From positions 1 through 64,000 of the forward strand of contig CAZTCJ010000011.1 of assembly GCA_964612085.1 (NCBI GenBank): 64,000 nucleotides of DNA, in the 5' to 3' direction. The translations under genes were made by a program, and so were the position numbers. A model generated the notes under the pieces. The model made no database searches. It saw only the letters and a list, made by a program, of their open reading frames with translations, and was not told the DNA's origin. Positions 49,648 through 58,728 of this stretch are shown here, in pieces (the first letter of the stretch is position 1; each line of letters opens with the position of its first letter). Origin of the DNA: CAZTCJ01 sp964612085. Lineage in GTDB: Bacteria; Pseudomonadota; Alphaproteobacteria; JAJFIK01.

Positions 49648-51903
49648 TCACTGAACCGGCGGGTAAAACACCCCGTCCCAATCGGGCGCCGGCGGGTTGG
49701 CCTCATAGAACTGGATCCGTTTCTCGTAAAAGTCGTAAAGGGCGGGGATCGCGCTGCGCATGGTGCGGGTCTCGGCGATCTGGGCCCGCGCCCGCGCCCA
49801 ATCCCGGCTGCGATAGGCGTCCAGAATGACGGCCTGGGCATCCTGCAGGGCCTTGAAGCGGGGATTGGCCCGGGTCACCGGATTGCCCATCAGGGCGAAG
49901 GTCTTGACCGAATAATCCCGGCCTTCCACCGCCAGACGGTCCAGTTCCAACAGGGCGTAGCGGTTCTTGACCGCATTGAAGGTGTGCTCGCCCACGATCA
50001 CCGCCGGGCCGTAGATCTCCGAATAGGCCTGCAGACGCCGGGCGATAACCACCGGATCGCCAAGGGCCGAGTAATCCACCTGCCGGTCCGATCCCAGATT
50101 GCCCACGAGCGAGTGACCCGTATTGATGCCAACGGCGATATTGAGCGGGAAATAGGGCCGGTTGGCCTGTTCGGATTCCAGTTCCACTTCCCGGTTCAGG
50201 GTATCGAGCCCTTCGATCAGCTTGAGCGCGCAGTCGCAGGCCTTGCGGGTGTGTTCCGGATCGTCCACCGGCGCGTTCCAGAAGCCCATGACCGCCGTGC
50301 CCTGATGGGTGTCTGCGACGCCGCCCGTGCCGATGATGGCGTCGGCGATATAAGTGTGGAAGCGCTGGAGCACATGGGCCATCCAGGCCGGATCGTCCCG
50401 GTGCACTTCGGAAAAGGTGGCGTAGTTCCGCAGATCGCAGAACATCACCGTGATCTTGCGCAACTGGCCGGTCAGCACCGCCTTGGTGCGGCCGGTGGCC
50501 AATGTGGTAACGGCCGGGCTCGGCAGTTTGCCGCCGATGGCGCTCAGCATGTGGCGCGAGCGGCTGGCGACCTCCGAGATCCGCGCCCAGGCCAGGCTCA
50601 GCGACAAAAGCGCGACGCCGAGCGCGGGCAGGGCGCCGTCGATCAGCCAGGCATAGTTCAGATAGGTCCAGGCGCTGGCGCCGATAAAGGCGGCACAGGC
50701 CAGCAGGCCGACCAGGATGGCCAGGATCGTCAGCCCGCCCATCACCAGGACTACCATCAGCACGCCGACGGCGATCAGGCCGAGGCCTTCGGCGAACGGC
50801 GCCCAGTCGGGACGGATCAGATGGCTGCCCGCCAGGATCTGATCGAGCGCCATGGCCTTGATCTCGCCGGATGTCATGGGCAGGCCGCTCGAGGTCTCAT
50901 AGCGCGGCGCGATCAACGGCGCGGTCGGCGCGATCACCACCAGCGCATTTTCCAGGACAGTGGCATCCGCGCCCCGTTCCAGCAGGCGCCAGGCGGACAG
51001 CCGGTCCAGGCCCGCCGGATGACGGGCGAACAGGCGCATCTCGCCGGACGGTGTCACTGGAATGGTCAGTCCGCCCACGGATACGGTCTCGACACCGATC
51101 CGGCTCATCAGGGCCAGATCTTCCAGGGAGCCCTCGGTCTTGATGCCGAGGTCCTGGGCATTGGCGCCGAGACGCAGCAGTTCGGCCACGTCGGAGCGCT
51201 GAATGCCGCCGCCGACCTGGGCCACGAGAGGCAACCGGCGCAGCATACCGTCCGCATCCGGTTGAACCGCGTCGAAGCCGAGCCCTCTGGTGCGGGCATG
51301 GACCGTGCTGAGGGGCGGCCGGGTCACGGCGAGCGATGTCAGAAAACTCTCCGGATTGCCCTCCAGATTGGTCTGTATGCGCGGCCAGGGCAGGGTGTCG
51401 GCGCCCTCGACCGGCGCGTCCAGCATGTTGCGCGAAGCGCCCACGGGCAGAACCGTCTTGGTCCGTCCGAGCGTGTCGCCCAGCAGCCGGTCGTAATCGG
51501 TCTGGCGCTGCGGTCCGGCAGCGCCGCCCCGGTAGAAATTGAAATTCTCCAGGTGCCGGTTGACGGTCGCCGGGCTGGTGGGATCGGTTTCGTCCAGGAT
51601 GGCGTCGAGCAGGATCGCGCGGGCGCCGCCCGCCTCGGCCACCGCCAGCAATTCGGCATAGCGGGTGCGCGGCCACGGCCAGGAGCCCAGGCGCGCCAGG
51701 CTCGCCTCGTCGATCTCCACCAGCTTGATGGGCGTCTCGGCGGCGGTGGTGCGCAGGGTCAGGCGCTGGATCAGGTCGAACGAGGTTTCGCGCAAGCGGC
51801 TCGCGAGCCCTATGGGATCCATGCTCAAGACCGCGACAACCGCCAGCAACACCAGCGCCGGCACCATGTACCGCGCGCGTTCTCCCCGTCTTGATGTGTT
51901 CAT
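49648..51903 (-). CDS. CHASE2-domain protein with degenerate class III nucleotide cyclase domain
   Basis: A 751-residue membrane protein. N-terminal span, then a CHASE2 periplasmic sensor (IKLVEIDEASLARLGSWPWPR), three further spans at ~385-470, and a cyclase domain. There the first metal Asp490 is kept (ITVMFCDLRNYATFS), but the second is Thr536 (HQGTAVMGFW, usually GDA) and the substrate Asn of GDxVN is Val619 (GDPVVIARRL). GINTGHSLVGNLGSD is intact. Cyclase activity is doubtful; a nucleotide-binding sensor role is possible. A CGCCCGG/CCGGGCG hairpin (49625-49641) lies just beyond the stop. It is divergent from mlaE. Confidence 0.85.
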   Translation of the reverse strand: MNTSRRGERARYMVPALVLLAVVAVLSMDPIGLASRLRETSFDLIQRLTLRTTAAETPIKLVEIDEASLARLGSWPWPRTRYAELLAVAEAGGARAILLDAILDETDPTSPATVNRHLENFNFYRGGAAGPQRQTDYDRLLGDTLGRTKTVLPVGASRNMLDAPVEGADTLPWPRIQTNLEGNPESFLTSLAVTRPPLSTVHARTRGLGFDAVQPDADGMLRRLPLVAQVGGGIQRSDVAELLRLGANAQDLGIKTEGSLEDLALMSRIGVETVSVGGLTIPVTPSGEMRLFARHPAGLDRLSAWRLLERGADATVLENALVVIAPTAPLIAPRYETSSGLPMTSGEIKAMALDQILAGSHLIRPDWAPFAEGLGLIAVGVLMVVLVMGGLTILAILVGLLACAAFIGASAWTYLNYAWLIDGALPALGVALLSLSLAWARISEVASRSRHMLSAIGGKLPSPAVTTLATGRTKAVLTGQLRKITVMFCDLRNYATFSEVHRDDPAWMAHVLQRFHTYIADAIIGTGGVADTHQGTAVMGFWNAPVDDPEHTRKACDCALKLIEGLDTLNREVELESEQANRPYFPLNIAVGINTGHSLVGNLGSDRQVDYSALGDPVVIARRLQAYSEIYGPAVIVGEHTFNAVKNRYALLELDRLAVEGRDYSVKTFALMGNPVTRANPRFKALQDAQAVILDAYRSRDWARARAQIAETRTMRSAIPALYDFYEKRIQFYEANPPAPDWDGVFYPPVQ

Positions 51904-52326
51904 CTCGTCGTAACCCGTCGGTCAGCCCAAACTGCAACTGCGTTTGGAGCACTTAGATGCCACAGGCTCTTAAGGTCGGCTTTCCCGCGATACTTCAGGA
52001 CGAATGCGCAGCGAAAATACAACCCAGAACACCCCTGTCCATCACAGCCAAACGATCAGCGGCCATGATTCTTCGAGGTAATCCTAACGAGACTGAAAAG
52101 CGCGCACCAGAGTCTTAAGGTCTGTCCGCTACCGCTTTTCTGGCTGTTTCAAGGGAATCCGGCAGCCCTGGGCGGGCCTGGCGCGTTCGCTGAGGCCTGC
52201 GGCACAATGGCTGGTTATGGCCGTCATTCCCGGAAACGCTGGACTTTCACTTGACGTTGGCACGAGGCACCGGACAATCGGCCTCACGGCACGCGGAAGG
52301 GAGCGGGCTGGATCCAAAGGGGCGGT
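51904..52326. other. 423-base divergent promoter region, CHASE2 gene / mla operon
   Basis: No gene seen. A predicted plus-strand promoter is at 52251-52279. A 10-base direct repeat TCTTAAGGTC occurs at 51968-51977 and 52113-52122. The far end (GGAAGGGAGCGGG, near 52300) holds Shine-Dalgarno-like sequence for mlaE. Confidence 0.45.
52251..52279 (+). promoter_or_regulatory. Predicted promoter of the mlaEFD operon
   Basis: TTGACG (52251-52256) and ACAATC (52274-52279) are separated by 17 bases, the normal spacing for a housekeeping sigma factor. The mlaE ATG lies 48 bases downstream. Prediction from consensus only. Confidence 0.4.
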
Positions 52327-53487
52327 ATGGGCGAGCGGTTCACCACGGACGGCGCGGGTTTCGAGGTGTCGGATGACGGCACGGCGTATGTGGTGCATGC
52401 CTTCGGCGCCTGGACCGTGGCGCAAATCGCCGCCCTCGATACACCGCTGCGCCGCCTGAAAACACCCCAAGACCGTCCTGTGGCCATCGACCTGTCCGAG
52501 GTGACCCGGCTCGATACGGCCGGGGCCTGGATCCTCGACCGCACCCTGACACAGCTCTGCCAGGCCGATAGCGCGATCAGCGGGCCCCGGGCCGAACTGC
52601 GCGGCGCCACGGACGATCAGACCGCCCTCATGCAGCGGGTGCGCGACCGGTATGCCCCATGCGAAATCGCTCCGCCCACCACCAATCCCTATCTCGCCGT
52701 GCTGGAACGCAGCGGCCGCACCATGGTCGCGGCCGGGCGTGAAACGCTGGAGATGCTGGCTTTCTCAGGCCGGATCATCGCCGCCTGGGGCCGCAGCCTG
52801 ATCAATCCGAAGGTCTTCCGCTTCACCTCTTTCGTCCACCACATGGAAGAGGCCGGTCTCAACGCCCTGCCGATCATCGCGCTGATGTCGTTCCTGATCG
52901 GCGGCGTGCTCGCTTATCTGGGCTCGGACATTCTGGAGACCTTCGGTGCCCAGGTGCTGGTGGTCAATCTGCTGAGCTTCGCCATTCTGCGGGAGTTCGG
53001 CGTGCTCTTGACCGCGATCATGATCGCGGGCCGCTCAGGCAGCGCCTTTACCGCCCAGATCGGCTCCATGAAGGGCCGCGAAGAGATCGACGCCATGCGC
53101 ACCCTCGGGCTCGATCCGGTCGAGCTTCTGGTGCTGCCGCGCGTCGTGGCACTTGTGGTGGCCGCGCCGCTGCTCACCATCATGGCGAATTTCGCAGGCC
53201 TGTTCGGCGGCTGTCTCGTGGCTTGGACCGCGCTCGGCATCGATCCCGGCCAGTATCTGGTGCGCATTCAGGATGCGACGGAACTCAAATTCCTCTGGGT
53301 GGGTCTGATCAAGGCGCCGATCTTCGCCTTTTTGATCGCCATGATCGGCTGTTACCAGGGCATGATGGTGGAAGGCAGCGCGGAGTCCGTCGGACGGCGG
53401 ACGACCAAATCGGTGGTCGAGGCGATCTTCGTGGTGATCATCGTCGATGCCTTTTTCGCCATGTATTTCGTGGAGATCGATTTCTGA
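52327..53487 (+). CDS. mlaE: MlaE-family ABC permease fused to an N-terminal STAS domain
   Basis: A 386-residue permease. Residues ~1-105 are STAS-like (AIDLSEVTRLDTAGAWILDRTL), a fusion replacing the separate MlaB protein. Residues ~140-386 match MlaE: FVHHMEEAGLNALPIIALMSFLIGGVLAY, MIAGRSGSAFTAQIGSMKGREEIDAMRTLGLDP (in two pieces) and the final VVEAIFVVIIVDAFFAMYF. It forms the inner-membrane core for phospholipid or other lipid transport. The ATPase gene follows 2 bases later. Confidence 0.87.
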   Translation: MGERFTTDGAGFEVSDDGTAYVVHAFGAWTVAQIAALDTPLRRLKTPQDRPVAIDLSEVTRLDTAGAWILDRTLTQLCQADSAISGPRAELRGATDDQTALMQRVRDRYAPCEIAPPTTNPYLAVLERSGRTMVAAGRETLEMLAFSGRIIAAWGRSLINPKVFRFTSFVHHMEEAGLNALPIIALMSFLIGGVLAYLGSDILETFGAQVLVVNLLSFAILREFGVLLTAIMIAGRSGSAFTAQIGSMKGREEIDAMRTLGLDPVELLVLPRVVALVVAAPLLTIMANFAGLFGGCLVAWTALGIDPGQYLVRIQDATELKFLWVGLIKAPIFAFLIAMIGCYQGMMVEGSAESVGRRTTKSVVEAIFVVIIVDAFFAMYFVEIDF

Positions 53488-53489
53488 CC

Positions 53490-54320
53490 ATGGCTGCCGG
53501 ACCCGACCATAAGGGCTCTTTGCCGGAGATCGCGCCGGGCGAGCCGATCATCACCGTCCGGGGGCTGAGAAACCAGTTCGGCACCCAGGTGGTCCATGAC
53601 GGGCTCGATCTCGACGTGCTCAAGGGCGAGGTGATCGGCATTGTCGGCGGTTCGGGCACGGGCAAATCCGTCCTGCTGCGCTCGATCGTGGGGCTGAACA
53701 AGCCGGCGGCCGGTCATATCGAGGTGTTCGGCCAGACCATCGGCGATCTGGCACCCAAGGAACGCAGCGCGCTCGAACAGCGCTGGGGTGTGTTGTTCCA
53801 GGACGGGGCGCTCTTTTCCTCGCTCACCGTCGCCCAGAACATCCAGGTGCCGCTCCGGGAGCATCTCAAGCTGCCCCAGGCGCTGATGGACGAGATCGCC
53901 GCGCTCAAGATCGCGCTTGTGGGGCTCGATGCCAATGCGGGCCCGAAGCTGCCGTCGGAATTGTCCGGGGGCATGCGCAAACGCGCCGGTCTCGCCCGCG
54001 CCTTGTCGCTCGACCCGGAAATCGTCTTTCTCGACGAGCCGACCGCGGGTCTCGACCCCATCGGCGCCTCCCGGTTCGATGAGCTGATCCTGGAGCTGCG
54101 CCGCACCTTGGGGCTGACCGTGTTCATGGTGACCCATGATCTCGACAGCCTCTACACCATCTGCGACCGGGTCGCGGTGTTGGCGGAGAAGCGGGTTTTG
54201 GCCGTGGGCTCGATCGAGGATATGATGCAGCTCGATCATCCCTGGGTGCAGGAGTATTTCGGCGGGCCCCGGTCCCGGGCGGCCCAAGGGGCTGGCGGCG
54301 CACACACGGGTGAAGGATAG
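53490..54320 (+). CDS. mlaF: MlaF-type ABC transporter ATPase
   Basis: A 276-residue ATPase with Walker A GGSGTGKS, Q-loop in VLFQDGALFSS, signature LSGGMRKRAGLARAL, Walker B IVFLDEPTAGLDP and switch His in VMVTHDLDSL. The LSGGMRKR signature is typical of MlaF/Mce-type ATPases. It energises MlaE; the downstream MlaD gene starts 7 bases after its stop. The C-terminal ~20 residues are Gly/Ala-rich. Confidence 0.9.
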   Translation: MAAGPDHKGSLPEIAPGEPIITVRGLRNQFGTQVVHDGLDLDVLKGEVIGIVGGSGTGKSVLLRSIVGLNKPAAGHIEVFGQTIGDLAPKERSALEQRWGVLFQDGALFSSLTVAQNIQVPLREHLKLPQALMDEIAALKIALVGLDANAGPKLPSELSGGMRKRAGLARALSLDPEIVFLDEPTAGLDPIGASRFDELILELRRTLGLTVFMVTHDLDSLYTICDRVAVLAEKRVLAVGSIEDMMQLDHPWVQEYFGGPRSRAAQGAGGAHTGEG

Positions 54321-54327
54321 GCGGATC

Positions 54328-55320
54328 ATGGAAACGCGCGCACATCACATCTTGATCGGAGCGTTCACGCTCGCCGTGGTCGCGGCGGCGCTGCTGTTCA
54401 TCGTCTGGCTCGGCCAGATCCAGGTCTCGCGCCAATATGTCTATTACGACATTGCTTTTCCCGAAGCCGTCACGGGGCTGAACAATGCGGCCGATGTCCG
54501 TTACCAGGGCATTCCCGTGGGCTCGGTCTCGCGGATCTGGATCGACCCGGAGGAACCCGAAAAGGTGCATGTCACCATTGAAATCGAGGCGCGCGATGAT
54601 ATCCGCGTGCTCGATACCACGGTGGCGAGCCTGGAGATGCTGGGCATCACGGGCGTCTCTTTCGTTCAGTTGACGAACAGAAGCATGGGCGGGACGCCCT
54701 TGCCTTTGGTCTACGACCCGCAAGGCGACTTGCCGGAGATCGAATCCGAATTGTCCTCGCTGCAATCCCTGTTCGCCGACACGCCGCGCCTGATCCGCAC
54801 CGCCGACGATCTCCTGAACGACCTGCGGGATCTGCTCAATCCGGACAATCGCGCGGTCTTCGCCGGCATTCTGGAGGACGTGAAGACCCTGACCGGCGCC
54901 ATCGCCGCGCGCAGCGCCGAGATCGACGCCATCATCCGCAATGTGGAAGCCTTCAGCGACGACGCTGTGGGGGTCAGCGAGGATGTCAGCCTGCTCGCCG
55001 CCGACCTGCGGTCGCTGTCCAACCGACTCAATACCCTGCTTGCTGAAGAAGGCGCCGCGGCCATCGCCAATCTGGGCGAGGCCGCCAAATCCTTCGGCGT
55101 TCTGGCCCAGGACAGTTCGCGCCTGGTGCGCGATAACGAGGACGCGATCAACACCTTCACATCGCAGGGCCTGGCGCAGATGGGCCACTTCCTTGCCGAG
55201 GCGCGCCAGCTCGTGGCCAATCTCGACCGCATCGCCCGGCGCATCGAACAAAATCCGTCCGAGTTCCTCTTCGGAGGATCCAAGCCGATCGAAGTCGAGC
55301 CGGTCGAGACGGAAAACTGA
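54328..55320 (+). CDS. mlaD: MlaD/Mce-family substrate-binding protein
   Basis: A 330-residue protein: one N-terminal membrane anchor (LIGAFTLAVVAAALLFIVWLG), one MCE domain (VYYDIAFPEAVTGLNNAADVRYQG...IPVGSVSRIWIDP in two pieces; LEMLGITGVSFVQLT), then a long helical C-terminal part (LFADTPRLIRTADDLLNDLRD onward) as in Mce proteins that form hexameric rings. It is longer than E. coli MlaD (183), resembling the alphaproteobacterial Mce form. ATG at 54328 has GGAT-rich upstream sequence; 54310 is possible. Confidence 0.87.
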   Translation: METRAHHILIGAFTLAVVAAALLFIVWLGQIQVSRQYVYYDIAFPEAVTGLNNAADVRYQGIPVGSVSRIWIDPEEPEKVHVTIEIEARDDIRVLDTTVASLEMLGITGVSFVQLTNRSMGGTPLPLVYDPQGDLPEIESELSSLQSLFADTPRLIRTADDLLNDLRDLLNPDNRAVFAGILEDVKTLTGAIAARSAEIDAIIRNVEAFSDDAVGVSEDVSLLAADLRSLSNRLNTLLAEEGAAAIANLGEAAKSFGVLAQDSSRLVRDNEDAINTFTSQGLAQMGHFLAEARQLVANLDRIARRIEQNPSEFLFGGSKPIEVEPVETEN

Positions 55321-55330
55321 GGGCAGAGGG

Positions 55331-56164
55331 ATGAGTAGTGCAGTTATGAATGTATGCGGAGCGCTCAAGCGGATCGCCAGCCTGAGCGCCGTGCTGGCGC
55401 TGGCGCTTGGCCTTGGCGCCTGCAGCGGTTTCAGCCTTCTGGGCGAGTCCGAACCGGCCAAGATCTACGACCTGTCGCCCAAGAGCACCTTCGATGAGGA
55501 TCTTCCCGCGACCCCGTCGCAGCTCGTTATCCAGGAGCCCGTGGCGGCGGCCGCCATCGATACCGACCGCATCGCCGTGCGTACCTCCGCCTTCGAGGTC
55601 GGCTATTTTTCCGCCGTGCGCTGGTCCGACCGGGCGACCCGGATGGTCCAGGCGCGCCTTGTGGAATCCTTCGAGAATTCCGGCAAGATCACGGCGGTGG
55701 GCCGTCAGGCCATCGGCCTGCGCAGCGATTACGATCTGCGCACGGAGCTTCGGGAGTTCCAGGCCGAATACGCGTCCGAAGACGGCGCGCCCGAGACCCG
55801 CGTGACGCTCAACGCCAAGCTGGTGGTGCAGCCCGCCTCCGTGATCGTGGCGTCCCAGACCTTCGAGCGGGTGGAACCGGCGGCGTCGCGCAAATTCGAC
55901 GATGTTGTGGCCGCTTTCGACGAGGCGCTGGGCGGCGTCTTGAAACGGGTCGTCACCTGGGCCTTGACCGAAATGGAAGAGGACCGCCTCGATCCACGCT
56001 CGCGCATGGAGCGGATGCGCGATATGGGCTTTACCGTGCGCCGCCGCAATTCGGGCTTTACGCCCTCCGGCGATGATACGGCAACGGACGATCTTGAAGC
56101 CAAAACCGGGACGAATGGCGGGGACGGCGAACCGGAACCGTCCGGCGCGTCCGACGGCGAGTGA
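55331..56164 (+). CDS. ABC-type transport auxiliary lipoprotein
   Basis: A 277-residue lipoprotein with lipobox (SAVLALALGLGAC) and the family fold: KIYDLSPKSTFD, QLVIQEPVAAAAIDTDRIAV, VRWSDRATRMVQARLVESFENS and RTELREFQAEYA. Such proteins bridge Mce transporters to the outer membrane (PqiC-like). It ends the mlaE-F-D operon, 10 bases after mlaD. The C-terminal ~50 residues are acidic, Gly/Ser-rich and probably disordered. Start 55346 is an alternative because the GAGGG at 55331 is very close. Confidence 0.83.
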   Translation: MSSAVMNVCGALKRIASLSAVLALALGLGACSGFSLLGESEPAKIYDLSPKSTFDEDLPATPSQLVIQEPVAAAAIDTDRIAVRTSAFEVGYFSAVRWSDRATRMVQARLVESFENSGKITAVGRQAIGLRSDYDLRTELREFQAEYASEDGAPETRVTLNAKLVVQPASVIVASQTFERVEPAASRKFDDVVAAFDEALGGVLKRVVTWALTEMEEDRLDPRSRMERMRDMGFTVRRRNSGFTPSGDDTATDDLEAKTGTNGGDGEPEPSGASDGE

Positions 56165-56166
56165 CC

Positions 56167-58419
56167 CTACGGCCTTAAATCCATCTGATAAAGCTGGCTG
56201 TCGTACCGGTCGACGGTCGCGAACGCCACATTGTCATGGGTCGGCGCGACCGCGAACTGATCCAGGAAAAGATGATTGTGCGGGATCAGCAGGTCTTCGC
56301 CCGGCCCCAGGACGAGGCCGTCGAGAGTATGGCGGATGATTTTCCGGCCATAGGTGTCTTCTGACGGCTGATAAACATAGAGCTGATCGCCGCGCAACAC
56401 CCAGGCCCGGGGCCCGATCTTCACCGGGCTGCCGTCTTTGCCCAAACCGTCCGCGATCACGCGCTGTTCCTGGCCGTCAGGCGACAGGTCAATACGCCAC
56501 AATCCGGACTGCCGGGGTTTCGTAATGTAAAGAGCGTCGGGATCGCTGCCGGCTTGGGCGATCCAGCCGCCATTTTCCGTGATCTGCCGTTCCGTTCCTC
56601 TCGCCAGATCATAGGCCCAGATCTCATACCGGCCGCTGCGGTCGGATGTGAAGTAGAGGCTTGCGCCGTCCGCGCTCCAGGCCGGATGCAGATCGAGCGC
56701 GAAATCCGTGGTCAGCCGTTCCGCCGGTCCGCCGTCGGACGAAATCCGGTAGAGATCCATATTGTCCGCCGTCACCCCGGCGAAGACGATGCTCTTGCCG
56801 TCCGGCGACCAGCGCGGCGTCGAGATCAGCGGTCCGGACCAGTCCGTCAACTGACGGGGATCCGAGCCGTCGAGCTTCGAGGTCCAAAGCTCGATGGAAC
56901 CGGTGCGGTCGGAGACATAGGCCACACGGGAATTGTCCGGCGCGAAATCGATATCCCATTCGAACCGTGTGGTGTCGGAGATAAAGACCGGCGTGCGCGG
57001 ATTGAGTGCGCCGGGCACGGTGTCACCCGGCCGGGCGATGCGTTCCAGGACGATGTTCGACGCCTCGTCCCGCTGGTCCAGGATCAGGGTCCGGCCATCG
57101 GCGGAAATGGCGGCCCCATGGACATAAGTCGAGGTCATGACCATCTCGGCGGGCGCGCCGCCATTCGCACTGACGCGCCACAGGCCGAACGGTCCGTTCC
57201 GGTTGGACGCATACAGAATATGCTTGCCGTCCGGCGTCCAGTCGAGATCGGTGATGAGCGCGCTGTCGAAGGTGAGACGGCGTTCCGGACCCGCCGCAGA
57301 TCCGTTCCGGTCCAGCATCCGGATATAAAGATCCGACATGAACCCATAGCGGATCCGCCGGAACGCGACCATCGTCCCGTCGGGCGATACCGCCACCATG
57401 TCGTCGCCGAAGGCCGAGGCCGGTGGTGTGCTGAGCACGGTCCGTTCGGGCGATTGCAGAGAGGCACGGACGATCTGGCTTTGATAGGGCTGATCCTCGA
57501 CCGGGGCGGCGAAGACGAAGCTGGCGCCGCCGGGCATCCAGCTCACATTGATATGGGAGCGCATGGCGCAATCGGCGATCCGGCGAGGGCTGCCGCCGAT
57601 GGCCGAGACCACATTGACCGTACACCCCGGATTTTCCGTCCAGTCCCGCCGGATATAGGCGATCTGGGTGCCGTCGGGCGACCAGGCGGGCGTGCCTTCA
57701 TAGCCGGGCTGATCGGTGATCTGCAGCAGATCGGCCGTGCCCACCGGTTTGACGAACAGATCGAATTTGAAGCCGTCGTCCTGGTTCCAGGCAAAGGCGA
57801 CCCGGGTGCCGTCCGGCGAGAAAGCCGGATGGACGGTGCGGCCCGGCAGGGTGGTGAAGGGCCGCGTCGGCTGGTTATAGGCCGATGGGCGGGGTTCTTC
57901 GAGCCGCGAGGCCATCAGGGCGGAGATGGCGGCCAGCACCACCAGACCGGTGAGGCCCGTGACCGCCAGGCCGAAGCGGCGTTTGCGCCAGGGCGCGCGG
58001 GCTTGCCCGGCATCGGGGCCTGGCGGCTGAACCGCTGGCGCCGCCGCGGGGCAGGATCCCGCGCCGTTTTGGGGCGCGATCATTCCGGCCTTGGCGATCA
58101 GACGGTAGCCCCGGCGCGGCACGGTCTGGATGTAACGGGGCGAGCGGCTGTCGTCGCCCAGCGTGCGTCTCAGATCGGAAATGACCACGGCTACCGAATG
58201 ATCGGAAATGGCCGAGCGCTGCCAGACCGCATCGAGCAGTTCCGATTTGCTCACCACCCGGTCCCGGTGGGCGTTCAGATAGCTCAGGACGGAGACCGCG
58301 CGGGCTTCCAGCCGGCGCACATCGCCGTCGCGTTCCGCCGCGTTGATGTCGCTTCGGATCGTCCAGTCCCCAATCTGGAACGCGTCTTCGTTTTCGCTTC
58401 CCGATTGCACCATGGCCAT
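56167..58419 (-). CDS. Membrane-anchored winged-helix regulator with PD40 beta-propeller sensor (CadC-like)
   Basis: A 750-residue protein. Residues ~15-110 form an OmpR-type winged helix (LEARAVSVLSYLNAHRDRVVSKSELLDAVW, split; SVAVVISDLRRTLGDD; YIQTVPRRGYRL). A membrane span follows near 150-170 (LAVTGLTGLVVLAAISALM), then a periplasmic run of TolB-like PD40 repeats (HPAFSPDGTRVAFAW, TPAWSPDGTQIAYI and similar). It probably senses a periplasmic ligand and controls transcription from the membrane. It is divergent from the TonB receptor gene, a likely target. ATG 58419 has GGAGGG upstream. Confidence 0.85.
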   Translation of the reverse strand: MAMVQSGSENEDAFQIGDWTIRSDINAAERDGDVRRLEARAVSVLSYLNAHRDRVVSKSELLDAVWQRSAISDHSVAVVISDLRRTLGDDSRSPRYIQTVPRRGYRLIAKAGMIAPQNGAGSCPAAAPAVQPPGPDAGQARAPWRKRRFGLAVTGLTGLVVLAAISALMASRLEEPRPSAYNQPTRPFTTLPGRTVHPAFSPDGTRVAFAWNQDDGFKFDLFVKPVGTADLLQITDQPGYEGTPAWSPDGTQIAYIRRDWTENPGCTVNVVSAIGGSPRRIADCAMRSHINVSWMPGGASFVFAAPVEDQPYQSQIVRASLQSPERTVLSTPPASAFGDDMVAVSPDGTMVAFRRIRYGFMSDLYIRMLDRNGSAAGPERRLTFDSALITDLDWTPDGKHILYASNRNGPFGLWRVSANGGAPAEMVMTSTYVHGAAISADGRTLILDQRDEASNIVLERIARPGDTVPGALNPRTPVFISDTTRFEWDIDFAPDNSRVAYVSDRTGSIELWTSKLDGSDPRQLTDWSGPLISTPRWSPDGKSIVFAGVTADNMDLYRISSDGGPAERLTTDFALDLHPAWSADGASLYFTSDRSGRYEIWAYDLARGTERQITENGGWIAQAGSDPDALYITKPRQSGLWRIDLSPDGQEQRVIADGLGKDGSPVKIGPRAWVLRGDQLYVYQPSEDTYGRKIIRHTLDGLVLGPGEDLLIPHNHLFLDQFAVAPTHDNVAFATVDRYDSQLYQMDLRP

Positions 58420-58728
58420 CGGCCATCCCTCCGCGTCGATCCCTCAGTCTTATATATCGGCATTCTTGCCCGAAGGTCAGCGCCCGAAACCCTCAAGGAA
58501 GTGTCCCTGATACAACCTGAGAGTGACTGACCATTCTTGATACTATCCCTGAGGCTTTTCTCCCCGCTCTGCCGGTAGCGTTTTCGGAAACCGGGGGCGC
58601 TTTTTCAGTTCCATGCCAGAGACGTGCCCGGTTCGGGGCCTCGGTGTCCTAGGCGCCATGGATGTGGCGGCAAAGAGGCCGGGCGGTCCCAGCGACGAGA
58701 TTTGGGGTCGAATGGACTGGGGATTGCG
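58420..58728. other. 309-base divergent region with direct repeats
   Basis: This region separates the winged-helix/PD40 gene from the TonB receptor gene. TGATAC-type repeats occur at 58508-58522 and 58538-58553, exactly 30 bases apart (about three helical turns), with related continuations (AACCTGAG / TATCCCTGAG). They are candidate binding sites for the divergent regulator. No gene is seen. Confidence 0.4.

Noticed and set aside
56554..58530. A 658-residue frame antisense to the winged-helix/PD40 gene
   Set aside because: The product is Gly/Arg/His-rich without domains; the minus-strand gene has clear winged-helix and PD40 motifs.
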